A stretch of DNA of 64,000 bases, taken from assembly GCF_030247195.1 (NCBI RefSeq), contig NC_080672.1:363622271-363686270 (forward strand), given 5' to 3'. Positions 10,015-20,769 of this stretch are shown here, in pieces. The translations under genes were made by a program, and so were the position numbers. This stretch comes from Topomyia yanbarensis. Taxonomy: Eukaryota; Arthropoda; Insecta; Diptera; Culicidae. How positions within the stretch are numbered: position 1 is the stretch's first letter; each line of letters begins with the position of its first letter. Below the pieces are notes generated by a model. It saw nothing but the letters and a program-made list of their open reading frames with translations, was not told the DNA's origin and did not search any database.

Positions 10015-12600
10015 TAAAAGACGAGCGATGGGTAGTGCTGGGTAGCATGCGTCAACGCGTGATTGGACGGACTCCGATCAACGCAAGGATGTGTAAGTTG
10101 AGGCCGTTTCTTCAACTACAGCATCATCAACGTACATTGCCCACACGCTAGGAGACCCGACGATGAGAAGGAAGCATTCTACGCGAAGCTGGAGGAGGTG
10201 TACGACGGCTGTTCGCAACGGGTCGTGAAAATCGTCATCGGTTATATGAACGCTCAGGTAGGACGGGAGGTAATTTTTAGACCGGTAATCGGGCCAAACA
10301 GCTTGCACACCGTATCGAATGACAACGGCCAACGATGCGTGAACTTCGCAATTCCTACTAATCGATGGGCGATTCTTCTCTGATATCACCAACGTTCGTA
10401 CCTACCGCAGTGCGAATAGACATTCGGACCATTACCTAGTTGCACTATGCATGCGCTCAAAACTCTCGACGGTGTACAACACTCGTCGTAGTCGGACACT
10501 AAGGCCCAACGCCGGGGTTGCCCAAGACTACGTACAGCGGCTGGAAGCAGCCACGGAAGAACAGCTGGGCGCAGCTACTCTTGAAGATGGCTGGATATCC
10601 GTTCCGCCATAGGAAATACTGCTATAGCGGCACTAGGTACAGCGATTCCGAGTCGAGTAAACGACTGGTTCGATGACGAATGTACGCAGTTAATAGAAGA
10701 GAAGAATGCAACACAGGCGAGGATGCTGCAGCATGGAACGAGACAGAATGTAGAGCGACACAAACAAGCACGGAACAGGTAAAGCTCGGTCCTCTGGAGA
10801 AAGAAGCGCCAACAGGAGGAAAGAGATCGCGAAGCGATGGAGCAACTGTACCGCGTAAACGACACACGGAAGTTCTATGAGAAGCTGAACAGTTCGCGCA
10901 AAGGATACGTTCCGCAAGTCGATATGTGCAGGAGCTTAGACGGCAACCTTCTTACGAACGAGTGCGAGGTTATTGAGAGGTAGAAGCAGTACTATGACGA
11001 GCACCTCAACGGCGAAACAGCAGACGACGAAGGCGGTATGGCAACGGATCTTGGAGTACGCGCAGAAGACGATAGGCTGCCGGCCCCTGATCTCCAAGAA
11101 GTCAAGGAGGAGATCGGTCGGCTGAAAAACAACAAAGCTGCTGGTGTAGCTTAACACTGGCTAGAGCGCTGCACAGGGTAATCGCCAAAATTTGGGAGGA
11201 GGAGATTCTTCCAGAGGTGTGGATGGGGGGTGTTGTTTGTCCAATCTACAAAAAGGGTGACAAGTTGGATTGCTGCAACTACCGCGCGATCACACTATTT
11301 AGCGTCGTCTACAAGGTCCTCTCCCGAATTCTTTGCCGCCGATTGTCACCATTTACAAGGGAATTCGTGGGGCACTACCAAGCGGGATTCATGGGTTCCC
11401 GCGCCACCACGGACCAAATAATCGCGATTCGGCAGGTTCTGCAGAAGTGCCGCGGATACAACGTGCCCACACATCATTTGTTCATCGATTTCAAATCGGC
11501 GTACGACAGAATCGATCGAGATCAGCTATGGCAGATAATGCACGGTTTTCCGGATAAGCTAACACGATTAGTCAAAGCGACGATGGATCGAGTGATGTGC
11601 GTTGTTCGAGTATCAGGGACACTATCGAGTCCCTTTGAATCTCGAAGAGGGTTACGGGAGGGTGATGGTCTATCGTGCCTGCTGTTCAACGTTGCGTTAG
11701 AAGGTGTAATAGGGGATAGACACGTGTGGCACGATCTTCAGGAAGTCCGCCCAGTTTCTTGGCTTCGCCGACGACATTGATATAACGGAACTTTGAGGCG
11801 ATGTCGGAAACGTACACCAGACTGAAGGCTGAAGCCAGCAGGATTGGACTTACCATCAACGTTTCGAAGACAAAATACATGAATGGAAGAGGTTCTAGAG
11901 ACGACAATGTGGACCTCCCATCCCGAGTTCGGATTGATGGTGACGAAATCGAGAAGGTCGACGAATTCGTCAGAAACACATAACAAGAATATTTCAAAAC
12001 TATATCTCCCGTTGTTACTTGTTATAATTTTCTGTTATTTTAACTACTAACGAGACCAAATTTATAACACAATATGTTACGAAAATTGCATTCTGTTATA
12101 ATCTTATTTCATTCTGATCGGGACTGGTAACCGCCGACAATGATACCAGCAGAGAAATTCAGAGACGGATCTTGGCGGGAAATCGCGCCTATTTTGAACT
12201 CCGGAGGATGCTCCGGTCGAACAAAATTCGCCTCCGCACAAAGTTGAGTGTCTACAAGACGCTGATTAGACGGGTGGTCCTTTAAGGCCACGAGACCTAG
12301 ACTATGCTCGTGGAGGACCAACGCGCCCTTGGAGTTTTCGGCGTGCAGATGGAAGACGGAACGTGGCGCAGGCGAATGAACCATGAGTTGCATCAGCTGC
12401 TGGAAGAACCATCCATCGCGCATACCGCAAAAATAGGACGTTTGCGGTGGGCTGGACACGCTGGAAGAATGTCAGACGACGACCCGGTGAAGATGATTCT
12501 TGAGGGCGACTCTACAGGAACAAGAAGACGGGGCGCACAGTGGATCGACCAGATAGAGGACAACCTGCGGACCCTTCGAAGACTGCGAAAATATTGATTA
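10015..12600 (+). mobile_element. RTE/JAM1-like non-LTR retrotransposon relic
   Basis: A degenerate ORF is spread over several frames. An APE-type endonuclease part appears at about 10015-10450 (NYSIINVHCPH, KIVIGYMNAQVG, DHYLVALCMRSK). A linker rich in charged residues follows at 10500-11150. The RT lies at 11150-12000, with CPIYKKGDKLDCCNYRAITL, FVGHYQAGFMGSRATTDQI, HHLFIDFKSAYDRIDRDQL, GLREGDGLSCLLFN and FADD at 11764-11775. The C-terminal part is at 12120-12600 (WRRRMNHELHQLL, GRLRWAGHAGRM). The catalytic FADD motif survives but frameshifts and stops make it inactive. Clade assignment is by resemblance to mosquito RTE elements and is less certain than the LINE call itself. Confidence 0.88.
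11981..12120. repeat. AT-rich insertion inside the RTE-like ORF
   Basis: The ORF is continuous up to VDEFV at about 11970 and resumes with LVTADNDTSREIQRR-like coding from about 12124. The 140 bases between are AT-rich, contain repeated GTTATAA and TTAT motifs, and do not code. It may be a small element; no clear TIR was found. Confidence 0.45.
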
Positions 12601-13492
12601 ATAGCAAAAAACATGTTTCAGAACAACGCAATTTTCTACGCGATCATTTTCAACAGAATTTAAATTGCCTAAGTGTTTTAGAAAGAAGAAATGACCTTTC
12701 CAACGGTATGCTATGTTTTGTACTTTTGTTAAAAGTACCGCATAGTACAACAATATAAAATTACCCATTATTTTGCAATTTTTCATGAATAATATGAAAA
12801 TTGCTCTACATTGTTATTCGAAAGCGTCTTAGTATAAAGAGATATTTATGGAGAACATTTAATTCAACCCTAACCCAACGACCTATTTATGATCGAAATT
12901 GGTTGAAAAATGGCAATCTTATTATTTTTTTCCAAATTAGAAACTTGCTCGTATGAACTTTTAAGGGAACAGTCTCCTATACAATTCTCAAAATATTTTT
13001 TTTTGCTCAATTACGTGTACATTCAAAAGTATGTGTGAACTTTGAGCTTGAAATTGGAAAAAATAACGGAAGATATAATTATAGCAACTCGTAGTGCGAG
13101 ACAATAACCCCTTAAGAGTTCACGCGAGCAAGTTTCTAATTTGGAAAAATTAATAACGCTGCCATTTTTCAACCGATTTAGAGGACAAATAGGTCGTTAG
13201 ATGCGAAATTGAATGCTTCCTATAAAATTTTATTAAAACGAAGACGCTTGTTAAGAAGAATGTTGAGTAATTTTCATGGAAAATTCGCAAAATTATGGTT
13301 TTTTTCGTATTGTTGACCGAAAGCCGCAAAGTATCTTTGACAAAAGAACATAACATAGCATACCGTTGGAAAGGTCATTTCTTCTTTTTGCCAGAGCACT
13401 CAAAATTTTTTAAATCGGTTGAAAAATAACCGCATAGAAATTTTTCCAATGCCGAATGTCCCGAAAAATAGTTTTTTGTCACACATCAAGAT
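12592..13492. mobile_element. Foldback element of about 900 bp, imperfect palindrome centred near 13036
   Basis: The arms at 12592-13000 and 13080-13492 are diverged reverse complements. For example, ATGACCTTTCCAACGGTATG at 12691 pairs with its complement ending at 13378, and CCAAATTAGAAACTTGCTCG at 12932 pairs with 13125-13144. The left edge coincides with the abrupt end of the RTE-like ORF, so it probably landed there. There is no coding potential. Confidence 0.75.
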
Positions 13493-15355
13493 TTTGAGGG
13501 CATACAACATTTTTCAAACATGGTCTTGTGTTGCATTTGGCGAGATCTACAACCTATACTAGGTTAGTTGAAAAGTACAAAATCACTGTAGCACCGTGTT
13601 ATTCATGGCGAATGACCCATTGCGGGTAAAGCCTAATAATAAATAATACCAAAGGTTAAAGAACATTATATGAAATTTAGGGTTATCTTACTAAATTCAG
13701 TATTCAAAACTCAGGAAACTCATTCTACATATAGAAAAGTCTTATTGCCTTCGGAGATTTTCACGAGTTTAGGCAGCCTTACACACTTACATATATTAAT
13801 AGCGATAAATGTCGGCGTAGTAGAAACCAGTAAACAAGTTGAAAACCACTGGTCTATCTTATCAGCTGGAAATATAGTCCAAAGCAGTATCACACCTGAT
13901 GAAACTACCGTAATATACCGTTAAATTTTTAACAATTCAAATGCTCGAGATGGAAGTCCGTTCTCTGAACTATGTTTTGTGCTCAAACTGTAGAACGATT
14001 AAAATGCTTAAAGACATGAATACAATGAATCGGTTTCACCAGTTCCTCAGTATCCGTCATTTAATGGAGGAAAAAGTAATGAGATAAAATATCGTGAACC
14101 CAATCAGCCTTACCTTTCGCGCTGGCAATATGAAGGCATTTGCCACTACGAGCTCGAATCGGAAGTTGTTATTTGAGTTTCATTTTCCATTTTTGTAAGT
14201 GATTTTCTCTGCTATGATGAATGTTGAAAGACAAATAAATTTTATTGCTTTGCCTTCGACTCTTGGAAGGTTCATTTTTTTTTTCAAAATATTTTGATCG
14301 AAAATGCACAGGCTATCTACTTAGATAAATAACACGAAAATAAGTGCTGATTCTTTTAAATTTCTTCCTTTTTTGACATAAAATGAGGTGATCAGCGCAA
14401 TAAATTCATTATTTTTGTTTGCTAATAATACTCGATTTATACCAAAATGTCAAAGCAAGTTTGACAATCAGAGAAAACCTTTTTAGCAATTTACGCTTTC
14501 ATAGTCCTTTCACAATTGTCAATGAGGTGGAAGTCCGCCGATAAAAGAGAATCTCGGCATGACGGGAGGAATAACACAATTTGTACGAAATGAATAAAAA
14601 CGATTCACGTTGAAAAACACCGCTAGATGTTTTAGTGCATCAGTAGTAGACCAATCTTGTAATACATCATTGGTAGTAGACAGCAAGATGCCACATCTAA
14701 TCGCTATAATTCCCGCCCCAGGCAAGTTATCGTCTCTTTGGTCATTTTGTAGAGCTATTAACTATACGTGTTCGATATAATTAAGGGGACTCGAATGCCG
14801 CGCTGGTTTACACGCCCTTTCTAGGGACTTTGGTCTAGCAGAGACAGCCCACCATTCAGGTCCTCTAATCGGAACTAGAGCAAATGAATCCTTGCTTTGC
14901 CAACAGATACGCTCAAAGCAACAACAGAACGGTAAGCCTCATGCTAAACCAACCGGACGCAGAGGTGTAAAGCGAAATCGCTATGGTAACTGTGAGTACA
15001 CAATGCACACTGCCATCGATGTTTAGGGCACGGCTAACATTCAGGGCAAATGCAAAGGAAGAGGCAATTAGTCGCTAATTTGTGTCTCGTTTCCTTTGTT
15101 TGGACAATGGCAAATCGGGCTACTTTTTACAGGAAATGTTAAGAAAGTCACTTGTTGTATTGTTTGGAATGAAAAACAATATTGTTTTGTTGGTAGCTGA
15201 TCGTACGTACTTTAATACAGATACGCCAAAAGCCATACAGTGTTTCGTAGTATTTGTGCAATCAATGCAAACGGGTCAAGTTCTGAAACTTGTTACAAAG
15301 TGAATGAAATTCGTATATAAAATAGATATGAATGCTTTTCAGGATAATAGCTCAC
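13493..15355. other. Unassigned, possibly intronic or intergenic sequence
   Basis: No domain recognised. Short frames at 13670-13924 and 14519-14725 lack support. If the exon at 15356-15407 is real, this stretch would be its first intron. Confidence 0.4.
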
Positions 15356-15407
15356 CTGTTTTAACTACTGCAATCACGAACAGCGTGCCTACTATTAATC
15401 GGTTCAT
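15356..15407 (-). CDS. Possible first coding exon with signal peptide (hypothetical)
   Basis: On the minus strand an ATG at 15407 opens MNRLIVGTLFVIAVVKT. It has a hydrophobic core of about 12 residues typical of a signal peptide. It is followed at once by a good donor, AACAG/gtgagc. The upstream 500 bases are not repetitive and could hold the 5' UTR and promoter. No second exon was found to the left, so the gene, if real, continues with a long intron or leaves the window. Chance occurrence cannot be excluded. Confidence 0.35.
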
Positions 15408-16011
15408 GATATCCAGCTATTCTGGTGTCTTCCTGATCAATTTTCGATCGTGTATACTGTTGGGCGTGTTCAGAAGACTCCAAGACTTCCGAGTTGATGT
15501 TCTTCCACTGTTTTACTCCCTTCTTCAATTAGTCACCTCGAGAAGTGTACTCGAAACCACATCGCCACTTTCCCGAATATAAACTTTTGGACTTATCAAA
15601 ATTAATGCCTCAGACGAATTTTTTATTCGTTTTTCTCCGTACAGCTTTCGATGATCACTACTCGCAGGAGCTCATTTGCCAGTCTGGCTTACTACCTTCT
15701 GACACATACAAACGATACGATCACAATTCACAACTACTACCGTTCGGCGCGTATTTCATTCAAACATGATCACAGTCGCTACCACCCACATACACAAAAC
15801 ACGTGTGAACGAATCAAAACAAACTGGCAGACTGATTCATCGCACGTTTCGGTTCGCAGTCGCAGCATGGTGCTGTTCGTTCAGATAGTTCATTCATTTA
15901 TTCAGGAATGAATGTGCCAAAGCTCCAAGGATTGATAAAACAGAAGGGAAAAGAATATCCATTCATTTCGGTGGTCATTTGGATTCATGTGGTAAATCAG
16001 GGTTGCTGATG
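15408..16011. other. Non-repetitive stretch upstream of the possible signal-peptide exon
   Basis: Moderate base composition, no transposon similarity seen. It could be the 5' UTR and promoter of a minus-strand gene. No clear TATA box was found. Confidence 0.3.
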
Positions 16012-16014
16012 TTA

Positions 16015-16428
16015 GGGCATGTTCAGTAGCGTTTTATTTTGTATAGGAGTTTCAAAGTAGAACTGGAACTGAAACATTCACATCCCCAGCAGAGCGTTTT
16101 GTTTTATAATTTCGACCAGTTTTGTTTCAAAATTTAAAAATGTTATACGACGCCGTTCTATTTGTTGCTGATTTTAAAACACGTTTAAAACTGTGTTTTA
16201 AATACATGCAGAGTTTTCAGCACAGACACTTAGACCCGATAGACTGGGGAAATATAAATTTAAATGCAGTAATGCTGAAGGCATGGCGAGACATGAAATT
16301 TAAACTGTATAGAACACCCGCTAAAACTGCTGCTGGGGACAGCAAGTTCAAATTTTAAAATTTTCAGTTTTATATTATAGAACTGTCAAAATTATGAATC
16401 TGGAACTAAAACACTCCTGAACATGCCC
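16015..16428. mobile_element. Tourist-like (PIF/Harbinger-type) MITE, 414 bp
   Basis: The termini are GGGCATGTTCAG on the left and CTGAACATGCCC on the right, flanked by TTA on both sides (16012-16014 and 16429-16431). A GGG...TGTT-type end with a 3-bp TTA/TAA target duplication is the signature of PIF/Harbinger elements. Inner inverted motifs (CCCCAGCAG near 16084, CTGCTGGGGAC near 16330) suggest a longer palindromic structure. There is no transposase. Confidence 0.72.
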
Positions 16429-16431
16429 TTA

Positions 16432-17684
16432 GCATTCGCGCAACTGTGCATTTGATGTTATTGTCTATCTCGAGATAATCTAGCATTTCGTCGAGTTCTT
16501 GCTATATGGGATACACACGAGTATGATCGAAACAAAAACAAACGTCAAAACGTTTTCTCACTCGCACTGATGCAAACTAGATGGGCGCGTAACTCAACGC
16601 ACGGCCCGGTGGCGCATGGCTGAAAAGTCGCAATGTGGATTTAAGAAAAGATTCGCAATAGCTATATCGCCCAAAGAAAACGTTAAATATGACGTTTTTC
16701 ATACTAATCCGAGGAGCTTAGTATGGTCTGGAAAATTATCAAAATGGACAAATTTTTTAGAACAGCATTGAATTATCTCTTGTATTTCTTAAGTAATTAG
16801 TTTATTTTCGAATAAAGAATGCTGTAACTGATTATTTATTCACGTAAAAGCGGTCCAGTAAATGAACATTTGAAGTCCTAATTAGTGGTTTGAAAAAAGG
16901 CACCTATAATTATTTTCAACGATACAGCGCTTTCGTTTTTACCGAGTGCTACAGCGAGTAGTGCAAAAAAAAGAGATAGACTGATTACATCCAGGTTTGA
17001 ATGAATGTTGCACCGAACCGACTACAGCGGTGTGGTGCACTGTCACTGTTTATTGAGTCAATTTCCATACAATAATGCAACATTTTCCTGATTTTCCATT
17101 TCAACATGTTGAAAAATAGGCGAGTGACAATGAATAACTTAAAACCAACTGGACCACTCGTTTCGAAATTTTGTACAAGAACTTCGAATAATTCTTGGGT
17201 TGCCGGTTGGTAATCTTAGATTAATTCTAACGGTTTTCATATAGGGTAACCAAAAGATTTCGGACCCCTAGAGGAAGGGAAATTACGTTAACGTCATAAA
17301 ATATTTACTTACCTGTTTTCTAATGCAATACATGCACGAGACTGCTTTAAAATAATTGTTCGCGAAAGAAAACTGTCAATGGATGTTTTATCCAGCTTTT
17401 TATGTGCCATAATGGCGAACTAAATTGTTCAGATCAGTTGAAGATCCCAACAAATATTTCGTGGTTATATAAACGTTTCAACAGTTGCTTTATTCAGCTC
17501 TAGCTGAACATTGGAAGTATACGTGTAATCATATATCGTTTATTCCACACCTAAGCATCTGGATTTGAAGAATTTAGTCAGCATGTATACATCCTGAAGA
17601 AAACCACAGTTCAGCTTTATCAATAAACCTTCTCGTTACCGCTATTCAGCTGAGAGAAATATCATAGGAAAATTATTAAAAAAA
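16432..17684. other. Unassigned AT-rich sequence
   Basis: No gene or well-bounded repeat was recognised. Confidence 0.45.
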
Positions 17685-18735
17685 ACTTGTTTTAATCCAC
17701 CTAGTGGTGCAATACAATGGATCGACAGCCACGATCTTGAGATGCTATGTGTCGATACTAAAACATCGCTTGAAACCAGCGGCGGATCATGGAGGAAGAT
17801 CCGGGCCCTACCGAAAATTTTCAACTTGTTAAAAAATTTAGTTTTAATTTTAACCCATTCATGCCCATGTTGTTTGTGGACAACAACGATTTTAAACAGC
17901 TATAATTTTTGATTGAGGTGAAATTTGCTCACAAAAACAAGTAAGGCTGATGAATGTGACTATTGCCTTTCATTTGAGTATTAAGAGCCATTAAGTATTC
18001 AAAATAGATATTTCATGTCTTCAGTAAAGTTATTCGCAAAAGTAAGAGCTACAAATTTGCTGAAGGCATCATTTCAATACAATCACTTCCAAGAAAATTT
18101 ATAAAATATCTCACTCGTAGGGGGATTAACCAGCAAAAGCACAAGACCAAAAGAAAGGGCATATTATCTCCATTAAATTCTCCATAGATACTATTGACCT
18201 AAAATTAGCCGTTTTGGCGTTAATAACAGATTACATGTTTTTGGTCATATTTCTGGCAATGGGAAATGATAAAAATCTTTCGTCCGTATTTAATGTTAAA
18301 TATCACTTTTGATAAAAGTCCGAGTTCACCAATCTATAGTTCGTTCGAAAGGTATTCGTATAAACTGTCTAAAAATATATAAAGTATTAATCTATGTTGT
18401 CAATTTCGGCAGATAATTTAAAAAAACTGCTAAAACGCCATTTTTACACATTCAAACATTCATATCTTGGAAACTAAACATCAAAATCAAAAACAAATTA
18501 ATAGCGTTCTTACTGTTCTTTCATTTAAAATTGGTTTGGATAAGATCGGTTCAGCCATTGCTGAGAAACACGAATGAGAGTTTGTCCGTTACATACACAC
18601 ACACAGACAGACATTGTCCCAAATCGTCGAGCTGAGTCGATTGGTTTATAAGACTCGGCCCTCAGGGCCTCGAAACAAATCTTGAAAGTTTGAGCGAATT
18701 CTATACATTTCTTTTATAAGAAATGTAAAAAGTAA
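17685..18735 (+). repeat. Diverged copy of the Aedes-type dispersed repeat with both ends
   Basis: The left end TTTTAATCCACCTAGTGGTG matches the inner side of the MITE end at 2190-2233. The right end has the CACACACACAGACAGAC microsatellite, CGAGCTGAGTCGATTGG, a GGCCCTCAGGGCC mini-hairpin and a terminal hairpin ACATTTCTT-TTAT-AAGAAATGT. The middle is AT-rich and non-coding. Treating the two ends as one element of about 1 kb is inference. Confidence 0.55.
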
Positions 18736-19136
18736 CATTTTCCTAAATTTTTATTGCAGCATGTTGAAAATTGGGCAAATGACAATGAATCTCCGGAGGC
18801 AAAACGTTTATTAATCTTCTTTTAGATTTATAAGTATGTATAACATATATAAATGAAGAAAAATTGAGTGTGTTTTGCGTTAATAACGATTTACACAATT
18901 ATATGCGCTATTTTCAGCGAATCCCAAGTAACCATAAGCATTAAGCCATTGCACAATATTGGCTATATATTTGCACTAATGTTGCATTGAAACTTCATTG
19001 TAGCATTGACAATGCCATCAAGCTCTATATTAGCATTATAAATGCATACATGCACAGCCTAAATATAGCATTATTGCTTACTCTGTATACGTATATAAAG
19101 CTGATATAACGCATACATGGATCTTTAAAGTCGCAC
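18736..19136. other. AT-rich sequence with irregular TAGCATT/AATGC repeats
   Basis: From about 18930 the motif AGCATTA or its complement AATGC recurs irregularly. No gene was seen. Confidence 0.4.
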
Positions 19137-19375
19137 TTCGTCGCTGTTGTGCTATCTTCTGACAAGCGCCATTCTGCACATTTCGATAAAAAATATTGTT
19201 AAAGTTCGAGTTTGAATATCTTGAAACTTATAAATGGTAGAAAAAATTCAGAGAAGACCATTTATGCTTCTATCTTTGTAGAGACTTTTTAGGTAAGTAC
19301 TGTGACATATCTACATATCTAAATCCGTTTACCCCAAAATGGCGTTTGTCATAAGATAGCACAATAGTGACGACT
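19137..19375. mobile_element. Element Y, short (239 bp) deletion derivative of element X
   Basis: It starts TTCGTCGCTGTTGTGCTATC and ends GATAGCACAATAGTGACGA. Both ends, and about 90-120 bases inward, align with element X (2832-3589) in reverse orientation, for example GAATATCTTGAAACTTA and CGCCATTTTGGGGTAAAC (complement). The middle of X is missing. Confidence 0.75.
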
Positions 19376-20231
19376 TACCGTGACTTAAGGTACACTCTGT
19401 TAGAGATTTACTAAAGGTAATTTTCAAAAAACGAATAATGTGAAATTTTGTTAAGGATATGTATTGCAATGCATTAGAATAGCGGTTCTTAACCTTTTTC
19501 TCCCAGGATTACTGCCGACCCCCACGGATAAACATCAATTTTGTATGCTATCAATATGTTATTTTTTTGGCTTAAAAGTGCTAGAAAAATTAAAAAATGG
19601 AGAAAAAATTACCTGAGGAATATTGTGAAGAACAACTTTGCAAAATTTCGAAACGATTTTTCTAGTAGATTTTGATGTACACCGCAAAACAAGTTTTCGA
19701 AAAGGTGCCTCCGGAGTTTCACTGTCACTATTTAAATTTTTAGTATTTTGCAATGAACCTTTGAGAAAATATTGTTTAAATCTTGCCTATATGGGAATTA
19801 GATGAATATACTAGCACTTTCTGTATCGCCACAACGATTTAAAATGTGTTTTTTACCGAATTAACCTTATCCTTCCCCCTTAAGTTAAAACGTTCAGTAA
19901 AACCGAAAGATATGACCAGTTATTCCGACTGAAGTACCAACCCTCAGTTTTTGGCCATAAAACCTAGATTGTAACCTTCCAGTGCTCGCCCCATTGTACT
20001 TTCAAAAACTTTTGAAATCATCTGTAAGCATAAGCGCTGCTCAATTGGGGAGCCATTCATATGGTCATATGGTTAAAGCAGAGTATAGGGCATTTGTTTT
20101 AATGGTTACCTGAGAGGTTCACTCATCCGATTCTCAATTAAAATAAAATCCAGCTTTAATAAATTGATCATTTTTCAATCACTGATAACTCTAAAACGAT
20201 CCGATATACGGAAAAAAATAATAAGTAAAAA
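19376..20231. other. Unassigned sequence
   Basis: AT-rich, no gene. A 64-codon minus-strand frame at 19559-19753 has no support. Confidence 0.4.
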
Positions 20232-20696
20232 AGTTGGTATTTTAAATGAGCTTACCGAAAAAAATTTACAAAAAATTATTTTTTGTTATATAACTTATGA
20301 AATTTGCAATTAAGCATGTTAATTTTTTTTAAAGCTGGGCCAATTTTTTTTGCTTATTATTTTCTTTAAATATTAAATTTCAAAATGGAATTCGAAGTAT
20401 TTTACGAGATATTTCAATTATAACATGCTTATCATTGTGCGTTTGGTGTAAAATTGCCTTGTTTAAAGTTTATAATTGTAATATCTCGCAAAGTATTTTG
20501 ATATCCACTCCCAGATTTTTACACAATCTTTTTTAACATGATTCTTAACATTCGAAGAAAATAATAAGTAAAAAAAAAATGGTCTAACTTTAAAAAAAAT
20601 CAATTTGTTTCAAATAATTGCAAATTTCATAAGCTATATAACAAAAAATATTTTTTGCAAAAAAAATTTCTGTAAGCTCATTTGAAAACTGTAACT
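20232..20696. mobile_element. Palindromic foldback element of about 465 bp, centre near 20464
   Basis: AAATGAGCTTAC near 20253 pairs with GTAAGCTCATTT near 20672. ATAACTTATGAAATTTGCAA pairs with TTGCAAATTTCATAAGCTAT, and ACTTATTATTTTCTT-like segments pair further in. The arms are diverged and AT-rich. No ORF. Confidence 0.7.
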
Positions 20697-20727
20697 GGCC
20701 AGCCTAACGAGCTTCCGAGCTAAGTAA

Positions 20728-20769
20728 GTGGGTGGTTTATGCGCCACTCTCAGTTGAGAGACCACCCAC
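20728..20769. other. Two-part hairpin
   Basis: GTGGGTGGT (20728-20736) pairs with ACCACCCAC (20761-20769), and an inner CTCTCA/TGAGAG stem (20747-20760) sits directly against the right arm. The role is unknown; it lies at the left edge of an unexplained block. Confidence 0.55.
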
